Assembly: GCF_014646755.1 (NCBI RefSeq)
Contig: NZ_BMNW01000001.1
Location: forward strand, 762,039-826,038
Direction: 5' to 3'
DNA: 64,000 nucleotides
Origin: Pseudomonas asuensis
Lineage (GTDB): Bacteria > Pseudomonadota > Gammaproteobacteria > Pseudomonadales > Pseudomonadaceae
Part shown: piece by piece, positions 49,056 through 57,903 of the stretch
Numbering within the stretch: the first letter of the stretch is position 1
Layout: every line of letters begins with the position of its first letter
Notes under the pieces: generated by a model
The model's database searches: none
What the model was told of the DNA's origin: nothing
What the model saw: the letters and a program-made list of their open reading frames with translations, nothing else
Made by a program: the position numbers and the translations under genes

Positions 49056-50621
49056 GTGACCCGGCACGCGACCGTCAAGCCCGACAATTTCTTCGTTCTG
49101 CTGTTTCGTGCAATGCGCCAGCGCCGTGTTCCTATTGCGCTTCGCATTGTTTCCCACAGCCTTATCCTCGTCATCGCCGCCCTGGTGATCTATGCCGTTG
49201 TGGTGTCCATGCAATTCCGGCATGCCATGCAACAGCAGGCCGACGCCTTAGGCCAGACGCTGGTTACCCAGACGGCCGCCTCGGCGACAGAGCTGCTGGT
49301 GTCCAACGACACGCTGAGTCTCAACGTCCTATTAGGTAATCTGGCGCGTAACCCGCTAGTGGCCCACGCGGCGGTATTCAGCCCGGACAATCGGGTACTG
49401 GCTGAATCGGGAACACGCCCGACACGCAATCTGCTGGGCGAGGCGGAAGGGATTTATTCCACCTCAATCAAGTTCCAAGATGTCACCACAGGCCAGCTGC
49501 GCATCAGCCTGGACATGAATCAGTTCCAACAGCCTATGGTTGTCAGCCTGCAGAACATGGGACTGCTCGCACTTATTCTGCTAGTGCTGACGCTTATCCT
49601 CAGTCTGCGCCTGGGCCGTAATATTTCCACCCCCCTGCTGGAGCTACGTGTCTGGTTGCGTGACCCAGATGATCCCGCGCCGAGCGTTGGCCGTCAGGAT
49701 GAGATAGGCGATCTTGCCCGTCAGCTACAGGCGCGGCTGGTTCCAGAAAAGCCCAAGCCGGCACCTGCCAAACCGTCCAAGAAAGCCAAGGCAGTGGCGC
49801 AGGTAGAGGGTGATGAAGACAACCCCTTCCTCGATGAAAGTGCAGGTATCAAGGTTCGCTCCAACCCGCCGCGCAAAGCTGCCGCAGCGGCCAAAAAGCC
49901 AGCCAAGGTACCTGTGACGACAGAAGACAGCGATGAAGAGTTTGATGAAGACGCCTTTGCTGATGTCATGCCGGATGAGGCAGACGAACCGGTCGCCACG
50001 AGCACTGTGGAAGCAGTCCAGCCCGTTACCCCAGGCATGGCATCGGAGCCCGATATCGTGTCTAGTGCCGTGCTGGCTATCCAGCTGGGCTCACAGGAAC
50101 AGTTGCGCAAGCTTCCTCGTACACGCCTGGTCAGCCTTCTGGAGCGCTACAGAGATTGCCTGGAGCAGGCCACTTCCCTGTACAAAGGAGAGCTGCACAG
50201 CCTTATCGATGGTGGCAGCCTGATCCTTTTTCATGAGACCCAAGGCGAGGACGACTACCTGACCCATGCCCTCTGCTGTGGTGAAATCATGCGGGCGCTG
50301 GGCCATGCCCTTCAGGTCGAAGTAGCCGACAGCGGGATCACGCTACAACTGCAACTAGGTCTGACGCAGGGTGAACGACTCGTGAACCTGAAGCTGCCCG
50401 AGCTGCTCAATAACGATACGGTCCGGAACGCCATTGCACTTGGTCGACATAGCCGTAACCTGCTCCTGGTGGAGCGCAGCATCGCCGATGATGAACTGCT
50501 GCGCCAGCGTGCCCGAATCCGCTCTATTGCGAGTCCAGAAGGTGCCAGCTGTGTCGAACGCCTGCTTGAACCCTATTCGTCTACCCTTGAACGCCATCTG
50601 GTTCGCCTCGAATCCCGTTAA
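49056..50621 (+). CDS. Smp/YtjB (AhpA, SMP_2 family) membrane protein
   Basis: A 521-residue inner-membrane protein. It has one membrane segment at about 30-50, a periplasmic loop of about 120 residues, and a second segment ('GLLALILLVLTLILSLRLG'). A HAMP-like cytoplasmic stretch follows ('ISTPLLELRVWLRDPDDPAPSVGRQDEIGDL'), then a Lys/Ala/Pro- and Asp/Glu-rich linker (about 230-335) and a C-terminal alpha/beta domain. Divergent location from serB is the classic setting of E. coli ytjB (smp), which supports the family call. The function is unknown. The start is a GTG with weak site; an ATG at 49113 is an alternative. Confidence 0.68.
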   Translation: MTRHATVKPDNFFVLLFRAMRQRRVPIALRIVSHSLILVIAALVIYAVVVSMQFRHAMQQQADALGQTLVTQTAASATELLVSNDTLSLNVLLGNLARNPLVAHAAVFSPDNRVLAESGTRPTRNLLGEAEGIYSTSIKFQDVTTGQLRISLDMNQFQQPMVVSLQNMGLLALILLVLTLILSLRLGRNISTPLLELRVWLRDPDDPAPSVGRQDEIGDLARQLQARLVPEKPKPAPAKPSKKAKAVAQVEGDEDNPFLDESAGIKVRSNPPRKAAAAAKKPAKVPVTTEDSDEEFDEDAFADVMPDEADEPVATSTVEAVQPVTPGMASEPDIVSSAVLAIQLGSQEQLRKLPRTRLVSLLERYRDCLEQATSLYKGELHSLIDGGSLILFHETQGEDDYLTHALCCGEIMRALGHALQVEVADSGITLQLQLGLTQGERLVNLKLPELLNNDTVRNAIALGRHSRNLLLVERSIADDELLRQRARIRSIASPEGASCVERLLEPYSSTLERHLVRLESR

Positions 50622-50673
50622 GGCTGGCACGCGCCGGCTGGCGGCCCGCTTCCATCAGGGCCGCTCCCTCTGG

Positions 50674-52311
50674 ATGGTAAGGCCGCCTTATCGGGCGACC
50701 CGAGCGCTTCTTCCCCTGGGGCTCGCCATGAGCCTCGTGATCCTTCCCGCGCCTTTCGCTCAAGCAGCCGAAATCCGCCTACCTGACGGTGCGGTTTATC
50801 ATGGCGACGTAGAACGCGGACGCCTGCAAGGCGAGGGACGCCTCGACTGGGCCAACGGTAACTGGCTACGCGCCTCATTCAGGGACGGTCTGGCTGAAGG
50901 TTTGGGCGAGCGATTCTTTGTGGACGGTACCCGTTATCGAGGCCGCTTCCATCGTGGGCTCTATGAAGGCCAAGGCCAGCTGACCTTTCCTAACGGACAT
51001 TACGAAGGCTCCTTTCACCGAGGGATGTATCACGGCAAGGGCGTTCTTGAGTCCAATGACGGCTGGCGTTACGAAGGCGATTTCTTCGAGGGCCGCATGC
51101 AAGGCCATGGCGCACGGACCGAAAGCGATGGTAGCCAATACAACGGTATTTTTACCAATGGCCGCCTGAATGGCAGGGGCCAATGGGTCGACCTGGAAGG
51201 TAATCTATACGAAGGTAACTTTGTCGACAGTGCATTCTCCGGCCAGGGTCGCTACCAGAGCGTGGATGGCAATGTCTGGGAGGGAGCTTTCCAAAAAGGG
51301 GAAATGACCGGCCAAGGCAAATACCGTGGCAGCGATGGTAGCCGCTATAGCGGTAGCTTCAAAAGCTGGCAGTACCATGGATTGGGACAATACACCGAGG
51401 CAGACGGCAGTGTTTATATCGGTGATTTTCTCAACGGCCAATTCGATGGCAATGGCACTTATACCCATGCCGATGGCCGCCGGGAAAGCGGACTGTGGAG
51501 CGAGGGACAGTTCATTCGTAGTGATGAGGGCGTCTACCAGCCTGACCCTATGGAGGTCGCCTTGCTCGAGCAAGGGGAACGCCTGGGACAGGAGCTTAAT
51601 AACGTCCGCCCCTCTTCAGCCAGTACCGAGCTTTACGGTATTACCCTGGCTGGCGATGGTGATCAGCGCGTGTTTCAGCGAGAGGCTGACTATGTTGCCA
51701 AGTTGATGGTCAATCGCTTTAGTGCGCGTAGCGTGATTCGCCTGATCAATCAGCGCGACCTCAAGAGTGTGACCCCACTGGCAACGCGGGAGAATCTTCA
51801 TCGCGCCATTGCTACCCTGGCCGAACGCACTGGCTCTGAGGACCTGATCTTCGTCTACCTTACCAGTCATGGCTCGTCTGATCACCGGCTATCACTGAGC
51901 GAGCCGGGCCTGCAACTGGCAAGCTTACCGGCCACTGAGCTTGCCTCGCTGCTTGAGCCACTGAAAGACCGAGACAAGATCGTTGTCGTTTCGGCTTGTT
52001 ATAGCGGCGGCTTTTTATCCGCACTCCGGGATGACCATACCCTGGTCATTACCGCCTCACGTGCGGACCGGACATCCTTCGGATGCACTGACGAGGCGGA
52101 CTTCACCTATTTTGGCAAGGCCTTGTTTGCTGAAGCATTCCAGACAACCGACGACCCTGAGCAAGCCTTTTCGATAGCCAGCAAACGTGTCGCCGAGCGC
52201 GAAGCCGCACAAGGTTTCGAGCCGTCTGAGCCACAAATCTGGGCACCACCCGCCGTATTGAAGAAATGGCAGGCCTATCGTGCCGGACAGGCCAACTACG
52301 TAGCAGAGTAA
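50674..52311 (+). CDS. Exported MORN-repeat protein with C13 (legumain-like) cysteine peptidase domain
   Basis: A 545-residue protein with a signal peptide ('LGLAMSLVILPAPFAQA'). It then has about eleven MORN repeats of 22-24 residues (about 35-290), each with the pattern G-x-x-Y-x-G-x-F-x-x-G-x-x-x-G-x-G. The C-terminal domain (about 320-525) matches peptidase family C13: His399 in 'LTSHGSSDH' and Cys442 in 'SACYSGGF', 43 residues apart, as in eukaryotic legumain (His148/Cys189). C13 peptidases cleave after Asn or act as transpeptidases such as GPI8; the bacterial role is unknown. The start at 50674 is inferred from the signal peptide and has a poor ribosome site. It follows the Smp-like gene by 52 bp. 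Confidence 0.82.
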   Translation: MVRPPYRATRALLPLGLAMSLVILPAPFAQAAEIRLPDGAVYHGDVERGRLQGEGRLDWANGNWLRASFRDGLAEGLGERFFVDGTRYRGRFHRGLYEGQGQLTFPNGHYEGSFHRGMYHGKGVLESNDGWRYEGDFFEGRMQGHGARTESDGSQYNGIFTNGRLNGRGQWVDLEGNLYEGNFVDSAFSGQGRYQSVDGNVWEGAFQKGEMTGQGKYRGSDGSRYSGSFKSWQYHGLGQYTEADGSVYIGDFLNGQFDGNGTYTHADGRRESGLWSEGQFIRSDEGVYQPDPMEVALLEQGERLGQELNNVRPSSASTELYGITLAGDGDQRVFQREADYVAKLMVNRFSARSVIRLINQRDLKSVTPLATRENLHRAIATLAERTGSEDLIFVYLTSHGSSDHRLSLSEPGLQLASLPATELASLLEPLKDRDKIVVVSACYSGGFLSALRDDHTLVITASRADRTSFGCTDEADFTYFGKALFAEAFQTTDDPEQAFSIASKRVAEREAAQGFEPSEPQIWAPPAVLKKWQAYRAGQANYVAE

Positions 52312-52444
52312 TGAGCCTTTCACTTAGAAATGTTGTCTGACCGTATAAGGGCGGGCATTACAACGAAGCGGACCTGACGCATTCATGCACAAGCTCCGAG
52401 CGTTATAGGCTCCGCCAGTCATGCTCATCGAAAGGAGCTTTGCG

Positions 52445-53086
52445 ATGCACCTGACTCCGCAGCACGTTCTGATTACCGGCGCTACAGGCCTTACCGGCGA
52501 ACATTTGCTGGATCGTCTCTTGAATGAACCAACGATCCAGCGGGTCCTGGCGCCCACCCGCAGACCCCTTCCCGACCATCCGCGCCTGGAGAACCCTGTC
52601 GGCGAGTTGCTGGATGTGCTGCCTCAGCTCTCAGGTCCATTGGATACAGCATTCTGTTGCCTGGGTACCACCATCAAGAAAGCAGGCTCGCAGGAAGCCT
52701 TTCGTGCCGTTGATTACGACCTGCCTATTGCCACCGGACGCCGCGCTCGCGAATTAGGTGCCAGGCACTTTGTGGTTATCAGCGCGATTGGTGCCGATTC
52801 CTCCTCTTCGATCTTTTATAACCGGGTGAAGGGCGAGCTTGAAGAAGCACTACAGGATCAGGGTTGGCCACAGCTTACCGTTGCCCGCCCTTCCCTGTTG
52901 ATAGGCCCACGCCATGAGCAGCGGCTTGGCGAGCAGATCGCAGCTCCATTATCCCAATTGCTACCGGGAAAATGGCATGGGATCGACGTGTGCGTTCTCG
53001 CACGCGCCCTATGGCGCCTTGCGTTGGAAGAAGGTGAAGGCGTGCGCTTTGTCGAGTCGGATGAACTACGCCGGCTGGGGCGCTGA
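52445..53086 (+). CDS. NAD(P)H-binding atypical SDR (TIP30/CC3-like)
   Basis: A 213-residue Rossmann-fold protein. Its N-terminal cofactor loop is '[14 protein letters not shown]'; other motifs are '[12 protein letters not shown]', '[28 protein letters not shown]' (key Ser, Tyr and Lys at the YxxxK site) and '[10 protein letters not shown]'. These fit the extended/atypical SDR group related to TIP30. The substrate is unknown. The start at 52445 is fixed by AAAGGAG. The last 21 bases overlap the end of the convergent LysR gene. Confidence 0.82.
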   Translation: MHLTPQHVLITGATGLTGEHLLDRLLNEPTIQRVLAPTRRPLPDHPRLENPVGELLDVLPQLSGPLDTAFCCLGTTIKKAGSQEAFRAVDYDLPIATGRRARELGARHFVVISAIGADSSSSIFYNRVKGELEEALQDQGWPQLTVARPSLLIGPRHEQRLGEQIAAPLSQLLPGKWHGIDVCVLARALWRLALEEGEGVRFVESDELRRLGR

Positions 53087-54001
53087 CGCGCTCGCTAAAG
53101 CCTCCTCAACCAACCAATCATGCAATGAACGTATACGCGGATCAGCTAATGCACCCTGTGCATAGAGCAGGACATAACGCTTTCGCGCCGGCACCGAGAC
53201 GCCAAATGGAATAATTAAAGCGCCCCGCTCCAGCTCATTGGTGATCAGATGCCGGCGTGCAATAGCGACGCCCATCCCGGCAATAGCCGCTTCGATGGTT
53301 AGGTGATTGCGATTAAAAGTATGACCTCGCCTTACATCAAGGGCAGGAGCGCCGATAGAGGCCAGGTAAAACTCCCACTCCGCATACTCGTAGCTGCCCC
53401 GCCAGGCAGTAATGTCATGCAACAGCGGGTAACTATCCAGTGCCTCGGGACGATCAAGCGGCGGGCGCCCCTCCAACAGCGAAGGGGCACACACTGGAAA
53501 TATCTGTTCATCCAGTAGCGAGGTGGATGCAAGACCGGGATAGCTGCCGTCATTCAGGTCAATAGCCAGGTCAAACTCACCCTCTCGCAGTGACCAGGAA
53601 CTGTCCTCCGCAACAACTCGAAGCTGAATATCTGGGAAGCGGGCCTGCAGCTTGGGCAGGCGCGGCATGACCCACTTACCAAGAAAAGAAGGAATCGAGC
53701 GCAACCGGAGTAACCCGCCAAATTGCCCTGCGTTCAGACGGCGCAACTCTGCATCCACAAGCCCCGAGGCTTGGTTCACTGTAGAAGCCAGCCGTTGTCC
53801 TTCGGCTGTCAATTCAAGCCCACGAGCCAGCCGATGAAACAGCTTGAACCCCAGCCGCTCCTCTAACAGACGCATCTGCTGACTAATGGCGCCCGGCGTT
53901 ACATGCAGCTCCTCGGCACAGCGCGTAAAGGAAAGATGGCGCGCCGCACAGGCAAATACCTGAAGCCAGGCTTGCGTTTGTGCATTGAGGATCCGGCTCA
54001 T
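53066..54001 (-). CDS. LysR-family transcriptional regulator (GcvA-like)
   Basis: A 311-residue LysR regulator. Its N-terminal winged helix-turn-helix is '[27 protein letters not shown]', whose recognition helix TPGAISQQ is typical of GcvA/AmpR-like members. A periplasmic-binding-protein-like effector domain follows. It is divergent from the L-serine ammonia-lyase gene across a 128-bp intergenic region, so it probably controls that gene and itself. The effector may be serine or glycine; that is inferred only from position. It converges with the SDR gene at its 3' end. Confidence 0.88.
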   Translation of the reverse strand: MSRILNAQTQAWLQVFACAARHLSFTRCAEELHVTPGAISQQMRLLEERLGFKLFHRLARGLELTAEGQRLASTVNQASGLVDAELRRLNAGQFGGLLRLRSIPSFLGKWVMPRLPKLQARFPDIQLRVVAEDSSWSLREGEFDLAIDLNDGSYPGLASTSLLDEQIFPVCAPSLLEGRPPLDRPEALDSYPLLHDITAWRGSYEYAEWEFYLASIGAPALDVRRGHTFNRNHLTIEAAIAGMGVAIARRHLITNELERGALIIPFGVSVPARKRYVLLYAQGALADPRIRSLHDWLVEEALASASAPQPA

Positions 54002-54129
54002 GGGTATAGCTCTACTAAAGGGTCGCTTAGAACGTTTCGTTTGTGCATGGAGGTAACTTTTCCCATGATGATCCCCAGACTGTTACGTGCGTTACGGTCA
54101 CCATTGAACCTCATATCAAGGACTTCGGC

Positions 54130-55506
54130 ATGGCCATCAGCGTATTCGACCTGTTCAAAATCGGCGTAGGCCCCTCCAGCTCTCATACCGTTGGACCTAT
54201 GCGAGCCGGTGCATTATTCGTCTCCACCCTACGTGAGCAACAATGCCTGGAGCAGACTTGTCGGATAGAGGTACGCCTGTATGGTTCCTTGTCCGCCACG
54301 GGTGTTGGCCATGGTACTGACCGCGCCACATTGATGGGGTTGATGGGTGAATGGCCAGACAAGATTGACCCCAGCCGAATAGAGCCTTGTATCCAGACCC
54401 TCAAGCTTGAAAATACGCTTATGCTAGGCGGCGCGCACCCCATAGAGTTCGTCTGGGAGCGAGACCTGCATCTACTTAATGAAAGCCTGCCATATCATCC
54501 CAATGCTATGACCATTACTGCATATGGCGAGACAGGAGAGCTGCTCGAGGAAACCTATTACTCAGTGGGCGGCGGCTTTGTTATCGACAGCCAGCTGGCC
54601 GCCAGTGGCCAGCGTGATCAAGACACTACTGCACTGCCCTATGATTTCTCTAGTGCAGCTCAGTTGCTCCGCCTGTGCCGCGAACATGGGCTGTCCATTT
54701 CCGCACTCATGCTTGCCAATGAAAAAGCCTGGCGCAGCGAGACAGACATTCGTGCCGGCTTGCTGCATATCTGGCAAACCATGTGCGAATGTATCCAAAA
54801 CGGCCTAGCCCACGAAGGTGTACTCCCTGGTGGGCTCAAAGTGCAGCGTCGTGCGGCCCGCCTGCACCGCAGCCTGCGTGCCATGACCAACCCGAGCGTT
54901 ATCAGCTCGACGCTTTCGGCCATGGAGTGGGTGAATCTGTTCGCCTTGGCTGTCAATGAGGAAAATGCCGCAGGAGGTCGCATGGTAACGGCCCCTACCA
55001 ATGGCGCGGCGGGTATTATTCCTGCGGTCCTGATGTACTACATGAAATTCAACCCGTACGCTAACGATGAGGATGTCGTGCGTTATCTGCTGGCTGCCGC
55101 TGCAGTAGGCATCCTCTGCAAAAAGAACGCCTCGATCTCAGGTGCTGAAGTAGGTTGCCAAGGTGAGGTGGGTTCGGCTTGCGCCATGGCCGCTGCCGGG
55201 CTGGCTGAACTGTTGGGAGCAACGCCGGAGCAAGTTGAAAATGCCGCAGAAATTGGTCTTGAACACAACCTTGGTCTGACATGCGACCCGGTAGGAGGGC
55301 TGGTTCAAGTGCCTTGTATCGAGCGCAACGCCATCGCCGCCGTGAAAGCCATCAATGCCGCCCAGATGGCGCTTCGGGGTGATGGGGAGCACTTTATTTC
55401 CCTGGATCGTGTTATCCGTACTATGCGTGATACCGGTGCCGACATGCAGGACAAATACAAGGAGACCTCCCGTGGCGGGCTAGCCGTCAGTATGGTCGAA
55501 TGCTAA
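54130..55506 (+). CDS. L-serine ammonia-lyase (L-serine dehydratase), Fe-S type
   Basis: It converts L-serine to pyruvate and ammonia with an oxygen-labile [4Fe-4S] cluster. The 458-residue single-chain (SdaA/SdaB) form starts '[27 protein letters not shown]'-type (positions 1-27, key GPSSSHT loop). The beta domain has '[15 protein letters not shown]', and the alpha domain holds the cluster cysteines in '[19 protein letters not shown]' and '[19 protein letters not shown]'. Start 54130 follows AAGGA; the longer frame from 54043 is not supported. Regulation by the divergent LysR protein is likely. The sdaA/sdaB choice is not made here. Confidence 0.94.
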   Translation: MAISVFDLFKIGVGPSSSHTVGPMRAGALFVSTLREQQCLEQTCRIEVRLYGSLSATGVGHGTDRATLMGLMGEWPDKIDPSRIEPCIQTLKLENTLMLGGAHPIEFVWERDLHLLNESLPYHPNAMTITAYGETGELLEETYYSVGGGFVIDSQLAASGQRDQDTTALPYDFSSAAQLLRLCREHGLSISALMLANEKAWRSETDIRAGLLHIWQTMCECIQNGLAHEGVLPGGLKVQRRAARLHRSLRAMTNPSVISSTLSAMEWVNLFALAVNEENAAGGRMVTAPTNGAAGIIPAVLMYYMKFNPYANDEDVVRYLLAAAAVGILCKKNASISGAEVGCQGEVGSACAMAAAGLAELLGATPEQVENAAEIGLEHNLGLTCDPVGGLVQVPCIERNAIAAVKAINAAQMALRGDGEHFISLDRVIRTMRDTGADMQDKYKETSRGGLAVSMVEC

Positions 55507-55569
55507 TCGCAGGTTGACGCGCACTGCTCGGCTTTTCAAAAATCCAGACTCTATTGATTGGAGGCATCT

Positions 55570-56040
55570 ATGAGCCTGGATTCGGTCCGCAACTTTTTCG
55601 CTACGCACGCTCCTGATATTCACATCATTGAATTGCAAACCAGCACAGCAACCGTTGCGCTGGCCGCTGAGGCACATGGCGTCGAGCCAGGCCGAATTGC
55701 CAAAACTTTGGGTCTGAAAGTGGGTGAACGAGAGGTACTGCTCGTCGCACGGGGTGATGCTCGGCTGGATAATAAAAAGCTTAAGACAGCGTTTGGCGGC
55801 AAGGCCAAAATGCTGGACGGAGAACGTGTACAAACGCTGACTAGCCATCCGGTAGGTGGCGTTTGCCCCTTTGGGCTGGCGACACCCATGCCCGTATATT
55901 GCGATGTCTCGCTCAAGGCTTTCGACGAGGTGCTACCGGCGGCTGGCGCTATTCACAGCGCAGTGCGCATTGCACCAGAACGGTTGGCTGAACTGGTTGC
56001 GGCCCAATGGGTGGATGTCTGCCAGGAACCAACCGAGTAG
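55570..56040 (+). CDS. YbaK/EbsC-family aminoacyl-tRNA deacylase
   Basis: YbaK/ProX-type proteins hydrolyse misacylated tRNAs, for example Cys-tRNA-Pro or Ala-tRNA-Pro. The 156-residue product shows 'RIAKTLGLKV' with the conserved Lys, 'LVARGDARLDNKKLK' and 'HPVGGVCPFGL'. The start at 55570 is set by GGAGG at 55560-55564. It lies 63 bp after the serine ammonia-lyase gene on the same strand and may be co-transcribed. Which amino acid it edits cannot be told from the sequence. Confidence 0.88.
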   Translation: MSLDSVRNFFATHAPDIHIIELQTSTATVALAAEAHGVEPGRIAKTLGLKVGEREVLLVARGDARLDNKKLKTAFGGKAKMLDGERVQTLTSHPVGGVCPFGLATPMPVYCDVSLKAFDEVLPAAGAIHSAVRIAPERLAELVAAQWVDVCQEPTE

Positions 56041-56061
56041 CTGACAGACATTGGCGTTACA

Positions 56062-56721
56062 TTAGATGACGCTGACCGACTGGGATGCCAATAGCGCTTC
56101 CTCCTCACGGTAACGCACGATCTCCTCAATGGTCAGCACCGGGATACTGTGCTGCTGCGCATAGTGCTCAACATCGGCGCCACGCGCCATGCTGCCATCA
56201 GGGTTCATCAGCTCGCACAGTACTGCCGCCGGACGTAGGCCTGCCAGCATGGCCAGCTCCACCGAGCCCTCCGTATGCCCTCGCCGAGCCAGAACGCCGC
56301 CCTCTCGTGCACGCAGTGGGAAGATATGCCCCGGGCTGACAATCCGGCTCTTACCTTCACAGGAATCCAGCGCCGCGCGAATAGTCGTCATGCGATCAGC
56401 CGCCGATACGCCGGTTGTCACGCCATCCGCCGCCTCGATGGATACTGTAAACCCCGTACCATGGCGCGCCTGGTTATTCTTGACCATAGGCGGCAGGTCC
56501 AGGCATCTCACACTGGCATCGTCCAGGCACAGGCAGACGATACCGCTGCCATCACGGATCATCTTTACCATGGTATTCAGGTTAATATTCTCGGCGGCCG
56601 CCACCAGATCGGCCTCATTCTCACGGTCGACATCATCCAGCAGAAGCACCGGCCGCCCCTCTCGATAGGCCGTTACGGCTGCATGCAGCCGAGGATAACG
56701 TTGGGGATCGAGCGTAGACAT
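56062..56721 (-). CDS. ribB: 3,4-dihydroxy-2-butanone-4-phosphate synthase RibB
   Basis: RibB turns ribulose-5-phosphate into the four-carbon unit of riboflavin. The 219-residue monofunctional enzyme carries '[18 protein letters not shown]' with the acidic Mg-binding loop, 'CLCLDDASV' and '[17 protein letters not shown]'. No GTP cyclohydrolase II domain follows, so it is RibB and not the RibBA fusion. An FMN riboswitch with terminator stands in its leader, so flavin represses it. Confidence 0.97.
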   Translation of the reverse strand: MSTLDPQRYPRLHAAVTAYREGRPVLLLDDVDRENEADLVAAAENINLNTMVKMIRDGSGIVCLCLDDASVRCLDLPPMVKNNQARHGTGFTVSIEAADGVTTGVSAADRMTTIRAALDSCEGKSRIVSPGHIFPLRAREGGVLARRGHTEGSVELAMLAGLRPAAVLCELMNPDGSMARGADVEHYAQQHSIPVLTIEEIVRYREEEALLASQSVSVI

Positions 56722-56758
56722 GAAACGTCCTCGTTGAAATGAGTGAACGTTTCAGGGC

Positions 56759-56797
56759 AAAAAGCGCAGACGCTGCCTATGCCAGAATGCATAGGCA
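56759..56797 (-). terminator. Terminator in the ribB leader (expression platform)
   Basis: On the minus strand a perfect 9-bp stem TGCCTATGC/GCATAGGCA (56789-56797 with 56774-56782) has a six-base loop. It is followed after ten bases by TTTTT (56763-56759). It lies directly after the aptamer and before the ribB start, the expected place for the off-switch hairpin. Confidence 0.65.
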
Positions 56798-56806
56798 AAC
56801 AGACGC

Positions 56807-56946
56807 ATCTTCTTTCATCCGGACTATGACCGTCGGCTCTGGAATCACACCAGATCTGCTGACCTCCGACAAACCGGAGCGCTCGCGGGCTTACACTTGA
56901 CTGGGTTTACCGCCGGTGGGGACTCTCACCCCGCCCTGAAGACGCG
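56807..56946 (-). ncRNA. FMN riboswitch (RFN element) of ribB
   Basis: Read on the minus strand, all hallmark segments are present in order: 'GGGCGGGGTGAGAGTCCCC' (P2), 'ACCGGCGGTAAA', 'AGCCCGCGAGCG' (P3 side), 'AGATCTGGTGTGATTCCAGA' (P5) and 'GCCGACGGTCATAGTCCGGA' closing with 'ATGAAAGAAGAT'. FMN binding should favour the downstream terminator or block ribB translation. Confidence 0.97.
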
Positions 56947-56950
56947 ACCG

Positions 56951-56980
56951 ACTATAGCGAAGTAAAGTTGCCTTCGACAA
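56951..56980 (-). promoter_or_regulatory. Probable sigma-70 promoter of the FMN riboswitch-ribB transcript
   Basis: On the minus strand TTGTCG (56975-56980), an 18-base spacer and TATAGT (56951-56956) place the transcript start right at the 5' edge of the aptamer. Confidence 0.6.
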
Positions 56981-56993
56981 TGTTCGAGACCGC

Positions 56994-57281
56994 TTAACTG
57001 CCTCCACGAACATTCAGCCCGATACCTAACACCTTTGCCAAGGCCAGAGGAAATAGTACGGTATCTACCAATAGGCTGCCCGGAAGGTCGAGCATGGGGT
57101 AGGTTGGAGCGTCTACGCCAAAACGCTCTGTTGGGCAGCAGCCCCCCTGTATGGCATACCAGTCCAGCCGGGTTCCCGAATAAACAATCGGAGCGCCAGG
57201 CTCGCTGGCATTGAGCGTACTAACGCTAGCGCAGCCACTCAGTAGAACCAGCACCAGGCACGCACAAAAGAGCTTATTCAT
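56994..57281 (-). CDS. YceK/YidQ-family (DUF1375) lipoprotein
   Basis: A 95-residue outer-membrane or periplasmic lipoprotein of unknown function. The signal peptide ends in the lipobox LSGC (Cys17). The rest shows the family pattern 'VYSGTRLDWYAIQGGCC', then 'PMLDLPGSLLVDTVLFPLAL' near the C-terminus. It overlaps the 3' end of ubiX by eight bases on the same strand, so it is the last gene of mpl-ubiX-yceK. Confidence 0.82.
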   Translation of the reverse strand: MNKLFCACLVLVLLSGCASVSTLNASEPGAPIVYSGTRLDWYAIQGGCCPTERFGVDAPTYPMLDLPGSLLVDTVLFPLALAKVLGIGLNVRGGS

Positions 57282-57903
57282 CGCTCACCAGATGATGCTC
57301 GCCCCAACGGGGTAGCATGTCTTGAGGGATACTCAGCGTATTGAGAATTCGTGCTACTACGAAGTCGATCAGATCATCTACCGTTTGTGGCTGATGATAG
57401 AAACCTGGCGCAGCAGGCAGAATCGTTGCGCCCAGATTCGACAACTTGAGCATGTTTTCCAGGTGAATACTAGAAAACGGCGACTCCCGTGGCACCAGAA
57501 TCAAGGTACGACGCTCCTTGATCGCCACATCGGCCGCACGCTCAATCAAATTATTGCAGGCGCCTGTGGCAATAGCCGACAGTGTGCCGGTCGAACAAGG
57601 GCAAACCACCATGGCGGCAGGGGCACTGGAACCTGAAGCGGGTGGCGCCATCCAGTCGCTCTGACCAAACACCCGGATCTGCCCAGGCGCGGCACCGGTA
57701 TATTCAGTCAAAAACGCCTGCATGGCTTGAGGCTTGGCTGGTAATGCCACATCTGTCTCGGTGGCCATTACAAGTTGAGCAGCCTTGGAAATCAGGAAAT
57801 GTATTTCACGTTCTTCCTGCACCAAACAGTCAAGCAGCCGTAATCCGTATTGAGCGCCAGAGGCGCCGGTCATTGCCAGGGTGATACGTTCCGGTCCGCT
57901 CAT
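57274..57903 (-). CDS. ubiX: Flavin prenyltransferase UbiX
   Basis: UbiX makes prenylated FMN, the cofactor of the UbiD decarboxylase in ubiquinone synthesis. The 209-residue protein has the flavin-binding 'LAMTGASGAQYGLRLL', 'VVCPCSTGTLSAIATGACNNLIERAADV' (key CPCSTGT and NLIERAADV residues) and 'LVPRESPFSSIHLENM'. It overlaps mpl by four bases, so the two are coupled. ribB, under flavin control, lies close by. Confidence 0.96.
   Translation of the reverse strand: MSGPERITLAMTGASGAQYGLRLLDCLVQEEREIHFLISKAAQLVMATETDVALPAKPQAMQAFLTEYTGAAPGQIRVFGQSDWMAPPASGSSAPAAMVVCPCSTGTLSAIATGACNNLIERAADVAIKERRTLILVPRESPFSSIHLENMLKLSNLGATILPAAPGFYHQPQTVDDLIDFVVARILNTLSIPQDMLPRWGEHHLVSDE

Noticed and set aside
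56994-57281. Reading the YceK-like lipoprotein as a spurious frame
   Set aside because: Rejected as spurious and kept as a gene: it has a clean lipobox, a family-like pattern and an operon-type eight-base overlap with ubiX.
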